Positions 36,608 to 48,200 of a stretch of 64,000 nucleotides of DNA are shown in pieces. The stretch's first letter is position 1. Every line of letters begins with the position of its first letter. The notes beneath the pieces are model-generated. The model was not told where the DNA came from. It did no database searches and saw only the letters and a list, made by a program, of their open reading frames with translations. Made by a program: the position numbers and the translations under genes. This stretch comes from Antedon mediterranea (Eukaryota > Echinodermata > Crinoidea > Comatulida > Antedonidae), in the NCBI RefSeq assembly GCF_964355755.1, contig NC_092673.1:20403001-20467000 (forward strand), read 5' to 3'.

Positions 36608-39376
36608 ATGAGTGTAGTCGACATATTACAGGGTAAGTATTGGCTGTATTCGTTATACCTTCTTTCAATAAATGTTCCTAGGTTGTAAATGCATACAATT
36701 TAGGGCTATGCTATATTTTAGTTAGCAGGTACAACAATGCGTTGTACATCCAAATTACTGAACTGAAAGGTTTGCCATTTATGTAATGGTGCAACAAAAA
36801 TGATCAGGTAATGTTTTTATTATATGCTGTTTAGATTTTATTACTATAGTTAGCACAGAAATAACTATTTCATTTTCAACATAAATGTTGTTATTTTTCC
36901 AAATGTTACATAGGTCAAAATCATGTGAAAAAAAAAGAAATTGATAATTTTGAACGCATATGCACTGCAAATGTTTTGCATAAGTTTGTATTTATCAATT
37001 ATCATATATAGGCCTATGTAATTTTAAAATGAACTCTTGTTCAAAGTTTAAAAGATTGAAAACATCGATTACTGATTAATACAGGGACAATTGTATCGTT
37101 TATTAGTTTAAATAAGATTACAAACCACCCACTGACGTCAATGCGTCCCTGGGTTTCCCCCAAAAAAGTATATATCTATAGTGATATATGATGTTTCCTT
37201 CATAAGGGCTTGCCTAATACATCTTTATTGCAGGCTGGTTCTTTCCAGGCGAGTCAAAACTTTCGTGTATTCGTTTACTACTATTTTATCAATATAGGTC
37301 TATTTTCCTTTTTCTTTGATGTAGGATTGTATTTCGTTCTTCTGGGGGCATTTTCTACGTCACCGAGTACTGATTTCTCATTTGCCGAGTATGACAAGAT
37401 CTACCATTTAACGAACACATTGCAATGCCAAATAGTAAATGCAACTGATGAGGTAAGAAGCCAGACCACAAGAGACAGACATTAATTTGACAGCACAGTC
37501 GCCGGCTGTATTTTCTTTTTAATGTTACTAACGATTTTAATTTTTTTGGACAGAAAAGCAAAAATATGTCTATTTATGAGAGTTTCATGTTATTTTTTTT
37601 TAGTTTCATATGAACTACACATCAAGGATACAAGCTAATGTTCGCAGGATTATCACACCCCTAGAGGATTGCCCACAGAACATATGCAACGATGTAAGTA
37701 TTTTAATAATAATAGTACTTTTAGTGTCGTTTCATAAGTAAAGATGTTTTTTCCACAAAAGGGAATTTTTTTTCACAAACGGGGCCGGGCAAAAATCGTC
37801 ATAAGCTAGGCTAGTTAAACATATCATTACCTTTGCTGCTAGTTTGAAAAGGGCACCTCGTAGAAAGGGGGTTCTAAAGGCTTAGCATCTATATCGAATT
37901 CAACCTCGATTAGGAATGACAACTTCAACACGTGGAACTGTTTTTTTTTTGTTTCAAAATACGTCTAAATGGATAATCCAAAACAGGAAAGAGAAAAATT
38001 ACTTTTTACTCTTCCTTGATTCAAACATTTTAATTTTGTTGTTATTCTTTGCAGACCACGATCAATCGTATTATAAAACATAAAGATAGCTTAGGAGCCT
38101 ACCGAGACACCCTAGAAAATATAACATTAGCCTACACGAGCACAAGGATACCAGTTGCCGACAGTTTACAGGCCCTGAACGCTGTTATTCGTCATTTAAA
38201 AACAATTCTAGTAAGTTTAATAAGTTATTGTGGCATTTAATATAATATCCTATTAATTATTTAGAGTACCGTTATATGAATGTTTATTGCGATTGTTTAT
38301 CATGCAGCTAAATTAAATTTAATAAAACGTAGTTTTGTCGTGCGGTGAATAATAATTTTCTAGCTCCAAGTCGGTACCAGAAATAGTCTTTAATATGAAT
38401 TTTTTTATTTTGTATGGCCATAATATATGAATGTTTGTATCGCAAAAAATCCACTACATATGTTGCGAAAAAGGCACTACAAGTGAAACTTTAATCGTGG
38501 ATACCACCACCTAGCCTACCTTAAGATTCTAAGCCAATATTTTGTAATTACCGTTTTTTTTACTCATTCTACTTATTTCATTTGACAGCGACGAGCTGGC
38601 GCATCGTCTACAACATACACACCTTCACCGCTATCCACGACACAGTCCACTGTGGTAAGTTATTATATCTATGTTCTGTGTTTTATTTTTTTATTTTATT
38701 TTATTCAATTTCCAGGTAACATACAAAAATCATAAACAAGGTACGGCATCATTCAACAAAACAGAACAAAAGTACTATCAGCACCTGCGGGTAACCAAAA
38801 GTGGATCAGTTCAAAAGAACTGCACTGTCGAGTGGCTTTCCCAACTAATAGTACGAAAAACGCAAAAGACATAAAAACACAGTGATAGTCTAGATGAATT
38901 CGATATCAGTAATACATTTTTTCAAATCCCTTCTAAACCCCCCCAAGTTAAACAGGACTTGTGTTGTATTAAAAAGCAAGAAGGAATCTTGTACGACGGT
39001 TTATCAGAAAGGTGACGACATGTTACCAAAATTAGTTTTAATAGTCCTTTCCATCCCTACAATTTTTATTTAGTGTTTCGTTGTGAAGATTTCTTCAAAA
39101 TTTTGAAATTAAAACCATAAAATAAAATGAATTAATGATGATATTGATATTTGAACATTTTAATTGCAGATTCAATATGTATCTGAGTATGGCTTTTCTA
39201 AACTTACGGATCTGTGGTTACGCGATGCAATCTTATACGAATTCTTTATGTCTCTTTTACGCTATCAAAATGAAATAAACATTGACGTGATTCAGTTCAG
39301 CGGATGTAGACAGAGTTATCAATGCGGTTGTTCGGTTCTTGAGCTATGCAGGCTAAATTACCAAAGCTGTGTATGA
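36608..39376 (+). CDS. Gene C: secreted IL-6-like family member with Cys-rich tail
   Basis: Coding exons 36608-36632, 37325-37452, 37604-37693, 38055-38210, 38589-38654, 38716-38790 and 39170-39376, phases 1-0-0-0-0-0, 248 residues. MSVVDILQG is joined to LYFVLLGAFSTSPS to form the signal peptide. The acceptor at 37325 is fixed by phase, because an upstream one at 37234 runs into a stop. The 30-residue third exon has the SRIQ match to QRIQ of gene B. The 52-residue fourth exon corresponds to the 56-residue exon of A, B and D. Unlike them, C has a Ser/Thr/Pro-rich exon (ASSTTYTPSPLSTTQSTV) and a separate exon before the last. The last exon carries the helix-D-like LTDLWLRDAILYEFFMSLL and then a cysteine-rich C-terminus (five Cys in the last 23 residues). 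N-glycosylation sites: NAT, NYT, NIT, NKT. A divergent paralogue of the cluster. Confidence 0.7.
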
Positions 39377-41085
39377 ATATTAATATAAAGGAACATCATC
39401 AAATTTTCTTTACACCGTTCAAACCCGTTTCGAGAACGATGGTGGCGGCTCTGACGCGTTTCAAGAAAGTTGATCTACGCTCTAATGCCTTTCAAGAAAG
39501 TGGCTGACGCTCTAACATGGTTAAATGGGTTGTTTGACGCTCTAACGCGTTTCAACCGGATATATGATGTACTTTTTCAAAATATAATGTTTTTTTTGGG
39601 GTGGGGGTTTCAGGGCAACGTGCAGTAACATCTGTCTTTTTCTTTCTAAAATTTTTCAGGTCATTCGATATATATATATATCCAATATCTAATATATTAT
39701 GTTGTAAAAACGTAAACAAAAAGCATTCCATAATAAATGTAGTATGTAAGTTTAAGCAGAATACATTTTTGCTAAAATAAAAGTATTCAATTTATTGGCC
39801 TAATAAAGTAAAAACCAAATAAATAATGTCGAATGTGCCTGTTTTCTTATTTCACTGTAGACCTACCGTATTCCATTTGTACCAGAGTACTAATACGATT
39901 TATGACCAAGAAATAAATATAACGGAACACTAAATGACATGACTTACTTTAATAGACGTCTTTTGTTCGAAGTTGCCATGTAATGGCAACTCCACTGCTC
40001 TCTCTCTCTCCCCCAGTTAGTCTCTACAGATGTCTTTAAGGTATTGTAGACATTGAGACTTTTGCGGTATTGTAGACCTCTGAAGTTACTATGTAATGAA
40101 ATCTCTACTGTTCTCTCTCCCTCTCCTCGACATCCGTCTCTACACAACTTACTTTACAAGACGTCCTCTTGAGTTATGATGGACCCCCGAAGTTGTGTAT
40201 ATGATGGCATCTCCACTGCACTCAATCCCTCAGTCAGTCTCTACAGATGTCTTTAAAACTAAATGACACAACTTTACTTTATTAGACGTCCTCTTGAGGT
40301 ACTGTAGACCTCTGAAGTTGCCATGTAATGACATCTCAACTGCTCTTTCCCCCTACAACAGTCAGTCTCTGCAGATGTCTTTAAAACTGAATGACACAAC
40401 TTACTGTATTAGACGTCCTTTTGAGGTATTGTAGATCTCTGAAGTTGCCATGTAATGACATCTCCACGGCTCTTTCCCCCTACAACAGCAGTCTCTATAG
40501 ATGTCGTTAAAACTAAATGACACAACTTACTGACCTTCGAAGTTGTCATGTAATGACATCTCCACTGCTCTCTCTCCCCTCCCCAGTCAGTCCCTACAGA
40601 TGTCTTTAAAACTAAATGACACAACTTACTTTATTAGACATCCTTTTGAGGTATTGTACATCTCCAAAGGTACCATGTAATAGCATCTCCACTGCACTCA
40701 ATCCCTCAGTCAGTCTCTACAGATGTCTTTAAAACTAAATGACACAACTTACTTTATTAGACGTCCTTTTGAGGTATTGTAGATCTCCGAAGTTGCCATG
40801 TAATGTAATCTCCACTGTTTTCTATTGAAAGTTAGTCTATACAGATGTCTTTAACGTTGTGTGTCGTATTACCTGGATATCGAAAGTTCCACTAATTAAC
40901 AATAAGTACAGTACTCTTTCCTGGTATAATTCACACTATCATGATAGGACATAAATCATGTGTATTTTATTTCTATTATGAAAATCACAAAAACAATTCA
41001 AAAAGAGACATTGAACTTTTCATTTAGTTTTATTTATTAGTATCTGTATATTATTAGCAACCATTATTCTTTGATAGATTTATAT
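39377..41085. other. Gene-free, satellite-rich segment
   Basis: No exons seen. It contains the gene C 3' region, a roughly 45-bp degenerate tandem repeat at about 39420-39560 (GCTCTAACGCGTTTCAA units), and the satellite at 39930-40855. Confidence 0.6.
39930..40855. repeat. About 125-bp satellite, six to seven units
   Basis: Units begin AACTAAATGACACAACTTAC and contain TTAGACGTCCTTTTGAGG, AAGTTGCCATGTAATGACAT and CAGTCTCTACAGATGTCTTT. Unit starts near 40261, 40389, 40515, 40614 and 40737 give spacings of 128, 126, 99 and 123 bp. One unit has an internal deletion. Confidence 0.85.
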
Positions 41086-41731
41086 TATGATTTTATTATG
41101 ATTTGGTTATGATCGAGTATGATTTGGTTATGATTGAGTATGATTTGGTTATGATTGAGTATGATTTGGTTATGATCGAGTATGATTTGGTTATGATCGA
41201 GTATGATTTGGTTATGATCGAGTATGATTTGGTTATGATCGAGTATGATTTGGTTATGATCGAGTATGATTTTGTTATGATCGAGTATGATTTGGTTATG
41301 ATCGAGTATGATTTGGTTATGATCGAGTATGATTTGGTTATGATCGAGTATGATTTGGTTATGATCGAGTATGATTTGGTTATGATCGAGTATGATTTGG
41401 TTATGATCGAGTATGATTTGGTTATGATCGAGTATGATTTGGTTATGATCGAGTATGATTTGGTTATGATCGAGTATGATTTGGTTATGATCGAGTATGA
41501 TTTGGTTATGATTGAGTATGATTTGGTTATGATTGAGTATGATTTTGTTATGATCGAGTATGATTTGGTTATGATCGAGTATGATTTTGTTATGATCGAG
41601 TATGATTTTGTTATGATCGAGTATGATTTTGTTATGATTGAGTATGATTTTGTTATGATTGAGTATGATTTTGTTATGATTGAGTATGATTTGGTTATGA
41701 TCGAGTATGATTTTGTTATGATATAGTATGA
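41086..41731. repeat. 21-bp tandem array (TATGATTTGGTTATGATCGAG)
   Basis: About 31 near-perfect units of 21 bp. Variation is limited to C/T in GATCGAG/GATTGAG and G/T in TTTGGTT/TTTTGTT, and the variants cluster in neighbouring units. The plus-strand frame is open for 207 residues as repeated MIEYDLV, which follows from a stop-free unit of length divisible by three. No splice or start context supports coding. Confidence 0.95.
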
Positions 41732-41739
41732 TTAGATGT

Positions 41740-42294
41740 GTGGCAATTAGCTACATATACTTATTACCTACACTGTCTATTATTAATTGTTACATTTTAT
41801 TTTTACATAGAACAATGCATACAAAAGTATGAAAATTTGTTTCATATTTACATTAAAATAATAAAACCAGTATAAATCTGAAAGAAACATAATTTTAGTA
41901 ATTGTATCAAAAGTTATAAATTGTGATATAACTATATATTAATAATAAAGTTATATGTTTATTTAGCAATGGCAAACAAGGTATTACTGATTATAATACT
42001 TGTACACATTTGAAATTAAAATTTATAAAACAAGTAAGCTAAAATAAACATAATTCTAAGATCTGTTATAAAATTATTATATTAAAATACTGTAGTGTTT
42101 AATTTATATTGCTTTAAATTAAGAATTTTGTATTATTATTTTGTTTAACTAATGTTCTTCAATTTCAGTTATATTGGTACCAATTTCTTTTTTATATAAG
42201 GAAATTTGAAAGAGCTTTTTTAAATGTAACACTTTGTATTTACTTGTTAATTCATAGAGCTATCTTTTTGTCATCTTTTACTATACAAGTTGTT
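41740..42294. other. AT-rich 3' flank of the aldo-keto reductase gene
   Basis: No gene or repeat recognised. It presumably includes the 3' untranslated region of the minus-strand gene ending at 42295. Confidence 0.5.
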
Positions 42295-45200
42295 CTATGA
42301 AGTCACTGCAAATGGATGATCCTTGTGGTCAAAAATCCTTTAAAAAAAACCAGAAAATAAATTAAAATAATTTAAGAAATAATTTCAATGAATTCTAGTT
42401 TAAATATTCTATTTTTCAGTTTCTGTATCTGTATTACAATTTGATTTTAAATCTAAATTAAAAAATATGTAATTTTTTTAAACTGCTTAGAAAAGCCAAC
42501 ATAGGAAATCAAATATTATATACCTGCCAACTTTTTCAGTGGACAATGCACGAGATAATAAATTTAAGTTGTATATAGCGCCCTCTGTGTTATTTTAACT
42601 AAAAATAAATATGCCCTCTATGTTTGATTTTTTACAAAATTTAGTTTTCCTGTACTACATAAAACAAAAAAACACAGGCCTAGGCTAATTATGTTCACAT
42701 TAATTGAATAATGTGCAGTCCTATGCTATTTTTCTATCAAGTTAATTTCAAAATAATGTTTTTGATGAATATTTTTATGGATGTGTGAGATGATGGGTGA
42801 GGCATACATGTTTTATTTATTCATGCGCGAGAGTTGGCAGGTATAATATTATACAAAGTAACTATTAATATTAATAGTAAGTATATATTAGGTTTGCCAT
42901 AGAATGGTATATTGTCAATATTATTAAAGGATTTTTTTGTTTGTCAAGAGCCAGTTGATTTACTCACCATTCCAAAGCACACCCTCTATAGTTCTTATTC
43001 AAGTTTAACAAAAGTCTAACATCTTCTGGTTTCAACTCAAAGTTCATTGACTGAAATACAAGGTAAAAATAATTATAATCATTTATACTTTTGTACATAC
43101 TAAACTTTATCTTTGGTTATTAAAAAAGAAGACTCACTTCAAAATTGGCTTGAATGCGAGAAGGAGTCACGCTTTTTGGAATGACCACAATGCCACGTTC
43201 AACTGCGAAGCGTATGAGTACCTGAGCGGGACTTTTCTTGTAACGGTTCGCAATTTCAACAACAATTGGGTCATCCATAACTGACGGGTCTGTCTCCTTC
43301 ACCCTGAAAATACACCATCAATACCTTATAATATATACATCAACTAAAACAGAATCTGGGGTGGGTTTCTTTCGAAGTTGCTTACATTTTTGTATTAGTT
43401 TTTAGGTGAGGATGTTAAAGCTGAGGTACAGGTTTGAATTTTAAATATAATATCTGGTTAATTGTACATAAATCAAATATTTGTAATAGAAATCAAGATG
43501 AAAAAACATGAATTTCTCTTAAAACGGTCATATAAAAAATTGGCAAAATTCTGCTATAAAAACCAGCAAGACTTTTTTTCAGTAGTTAGGTAGTTTAATC
43601 CATGTAATAACATTTCTGGTGACTCCCTAGAAGATGAAATAGATGGTGGATATACGGTGGATATCAATTTTTGCTATAGCATGAAAATAAAACTCTGAAG
43701 TTGAATAAAAATACTAGAAATGTAAAATTCAAGTTATATTACCTATATTTAGTCATCTGATAACATTTTTTACCACACCATTTATTTGTCATAGTTTTTT
43801 AAAAATGCCTCTCTATTTACAACATTTGTGTACAAAACAATAGAGATTTTACTGTGTAATTTAAACTATCTATCTCTGATAAAAAAGTGCTTATTTTCAA
43901 CAAGATGGTGTAATTGAAACAAATAAAATCCCAAAAATTATGAAACATAGGGGAAACTATAGATCGATAATTATTGGAATGTATGATCAATAGAATTTTG
44001 TTTCCGCACCTGGCCTTTAGAGTCAAATTAAACATTTTCTGGGTTAAAATCTTTCTGACTTATCCGACTCTCCCTCCACATGACTGAACTACTTTTCATT
44101 GTATTTATATGCTATTTTATGTATTGACAACTAGTTTTATATATTATGTCATTGTGTATTATGTTATATTGTGGAAATAAATTGAAATTAAAATTGAAAC
44201 ACAGATGGGGATGCATCAATTTATATTTCATATTAATTATTGTCAGCATTATTGATGGTCATTATAAAGTTTATAATTTAACAATACAATAATTTTAATC
44301 CAAAATAAACCTAAAATTTAATTATATATTTCATCGAACAATGGCATTTTAAAAATAGATTTTAAAAAAATGTATAAAATTATGTGTGTTTAATTGTGAA
44401 AATCCATAAAAAAAAATTGTAGAATTATGCAAAATGGAAATTAAAACAGTTTGTGCATATAATTGATAATTTTAAACAAAATAAATTATGCAAAATTAAT
44501 ATGTAAATATTATTCTGTAAAAGTTAAGCTAGTTAATAGTAATATAATAAATTGTTTAATGCAATTCTCTTTTAAAAAAAAACAAAATGCATTTCATTAA
44601 TATTGATTTCCAAGGTAAATATTGACTGCAATAAAGATCATTGTTTTGTTTCACTTTGCTGGCCTAGCATAATATATAAATGATGAAATATTGCTTAGTT
44701 GAGCTCCGTTTTCATTAACAGTGGTTGCAGGCTAGGCAAATAAATCTTACCATGGTCTTTGTGGAGAGCCAAGTGGGCTATACGCCGTAACCACAATTCC
44801 CTTGCTTTTACAGAATTCAACCATAGGCTCTTGCGTCAAGTATGGATGAAGTTCAATCTATAAATGATAATAACAACGGTTTTAATTAACCCATTGAGTG
44901 CCAACTTCGCATTTATGCGAACAGGACGCCACCACTCGCTGTGCCAACTTTGCATTTATGCGAATAGACTAGTTGTACTGGCTGTGCCAACTTCACATTA
45001 AAAAACTGCGAAAAAAATGAACGTCTCAATAAAATAGTCTTCACCAAGTCTATTTGTATTGACATGCATATTAAACAAAAGCCAATGAACCATTCTATAT
45101 TTTGACGCGAACATTTGTAGGGCTTACTATATTGAAAATTTGAGTATTTTGAGGTTAAAAAAAATGTTGGTTTGAAGTCGTCGCTGCTGTGCTTGACGAC

Positions 45201-48200
45201 GATGGCTCGGATATTGACATCGATTACGATATAGGCCTAGCTAGCTAGGCCTAGAAAGAAATTGATGAAGGCCAAGGCAGGCAAGGTGGTATGGACGTGG
45301 ACTCCTCAAATTATCTAGGCCTCGGTCTAGTAGGTCAGCGCTAGGCTACTACTATATTAGCTACAGTAGCTTGGCCTAGACCTAGCTAGCTGTACACATA
45401 TTGCTAAAAACCTATAAAAAAATATAATAAAAATAACTTTGCATTTAGAAATGTCTGATGAACATTTGTTTTTAACATTTGATTTTTTGAAATTATCAAT
45501 AGCTTATTTGCAAAATATTACTGCCCTGTCAAAAATGTTGTTTATTCTCGCGTTGATAAAAAATGAGCTGGCAATACTTCACTGAAACAATGGGCCAATA
45601 AACATCTGGCAGTCAATGGGTTAATTAATTCACTTTTTTTTTAAATGTTACCTTGATATCTATATATAAATCCAAAGTAAAATTACTGAAAAAATGACAA
45701 TGCTGTGGGTATCAGTGGCTGGATCTATAGGGATATTGTTTTAAATAAGCAAAAATCTAAATCACTAGCCCTTCATCAGTGCAAGAGTACATAGACAAAA
45801 TTGAGAATATAAAGCAGACATGCACTGCCTGAGTGAACTGGAACAAAAGAATTGAAATATATGATGTTTTATCTATATCAAAAATAAAACTTGGTTACTT
45901 CATAGTACTTTATTACAGTAAACATTTGTTTCGTATGCTAGCAGATTAATAATTACTCTTTTTACCAGGAAAAGTCCATTGCGTACAGCCCAGGACAAAA
46001 AGAAATTTACCTACCTGGTTGACTGCCACTGGAACTTTGTTTGGCATTGCAAGTATTTGTTCAATTTGTTGTTGGTTGAAGTTGGACACTCCGATAGATT
46101 TGCATAAGCCTTTAGACACAAGTTCTTCCAAAGCCTTTAAACAATTAAGAGAGAAAGGATCATGTATCTATTTCGTATATAAATTGTTAAGGCTCTACTT
46201 GTGATCTGTCAAAGCTTCTCAAAGCTGCGTGTGGCGCAGTTTGTTGGATTACTGATCGTGAGATCGTGGTTCGATTCCAAAACTCACCGCATTGCTTGTA
46301 TCCTTAGGCAAGATACTTTACTTACGTTGTAAAAAATGGGTACTGGTTAGATCAAGACACAACTTGCGTTGATTAGTAGCTGCATTATTATGGGAGTATG
46401 TTTCCATACATGTTTCATCCAAAAAATTACCCTGGTAATAATGTGCAGCGCATTGAGAGCTTGCTTATATGCGCTAAATAAGAATGAACTATTATTATTA
46501 TATTTCCATTTTTCACAGAAGTCTTCAATAAAATCAGAATTAGATTTATTATAATAATAGTATTCGTACTCTACTGATATAAATAGTTGCACATTAATAT
46601 TTAATACTATTTACCTAAATTTTAATTAATACAGTATTCCAATCATTCAGTGTTAATGCTTAGGGTTTTCTTTAATACACAAACACTATTACAAACTTTA
46701 CCTTCCATGTATCTGTAAATGGAATTTCTTCTGCATATAGGAATTTGCCATTATCATCTTTAGGGAACATGACATCACCTCTCTACAAAAGAAATGATAG
46801 AATGCAATGACAAATATACCAGAGCAATAATAAAGGCCATGATTCTAAAAGTATGGACCAGTGCGAGGGAGTTGGGGGCGTGCTTTCTTGCTACCTACAT
46901 CGACACACTTTTGGTGGTTTCTAGGTCCAGGCGACAACCGAAGACACGTCATTTGTTCCTAGGTCATCAGTTTCACCACAGTTCTAACTTCCATTATTAC
47001 TAATTTGTAAGTTTAATTTGTTACTTTTACAAGATTCACTAGAAATCAATTTTTGTTTTATATTACCGGAACTAAACTGTGATTTCCCTGTTAAAATACT
47101 TTCTGTATCCTAAAGCATTCCTAAAGCTCTGTCTACACTATCAAACTTTATGTGAAAAAAAAATGTGATGTGCCCATATATGGACATGATGATGTCATAT
47201 CACTACCACATTTGGGCATATTTCTAACATATTTGGGCATATCAAACTTGTTGTCAAACTAGTTTGATAGTATAGACAGAGCCTTAGTTACTTAAAAAAA
47301 ATCTGTGAAATGTTACTCATTAGCCATTTACACCCTAACTTTTGCTTTGTTTTTTAATAGTTTTATTTAACATTTCATGTGTTATAATTATATGTATCGT
47401 CGGGGCCCGCATGAGACAAGCCTTCGCTTCTAGTGCTGGCCCCAGATTATTGCAATAAACTGAATAAATGTGAATAAATGAATGAATAGTGTAGAATTTA
47501 TATTGAGTTCAACAAAACGGTACTCGCCTTGTAAGCCATTGGCCAGTGGATAAGATAAAGGTCAACATAGTCCAAACCCAGCAACTCAAGACTATCTTGA
47601 AATGACTTCATCACATCATCAGGATGATGGTATGTATTCCACAGCTGTATGGAAAATAAAATAATTTTTTGGTAATTTAAATTTGTTAGACATGATACAT
47701 TTGTATATGTAAAAAATTGCTTGAAATTTAGCATACACACATAAAATTGTCTATTCAGCACTAAAACATAATTTATGAAACAAATTTTATTATAATTAAA
47801 TGTTGGAAATTGTGTTGCGTCTAGTTTATTCATTCATAGTTACAATGAGGGTTTTATTTTTATTCAAATGGTCTATTTACTGTAGGTCTATATTTTTTAT
47901 TAATATCTTTGTTTACAGATGGTGACCATAAACAACAAGCAAATGCGGACAATAAAGGGACCCTTAAATACTATGATTTTGACAGTAGCCCCAGGGCTGA
48001 GTCACAGAAATAAGCGCACACATTCAGCTGGCCCCAGCCTGGCACCACTTTTCCTACACATACAAACTCATAAAATGAGGTTATAGTACGTAGAAGTAGG
48101 ACTCTTTTAAAACGGTTTTCTGTATTTAAAAATTAAAATCAACATGTTTTGGCTTTTCAATAATAACAGACATAGGCTACAATTAGTTTTTGTCACACGC

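Noticed and set aside
41103-41726. 207-residue MIEYDLV repeat protein
   Set aside because: A product of the 21-bp tandem array; no leader, splice or terminal non-repeat sequence supports coding.
46232-46300. tRNA gene
   Set aside because: A and B boxes are present, but the segment does not fold as a full tRNA and continues into a SINE body and tail.
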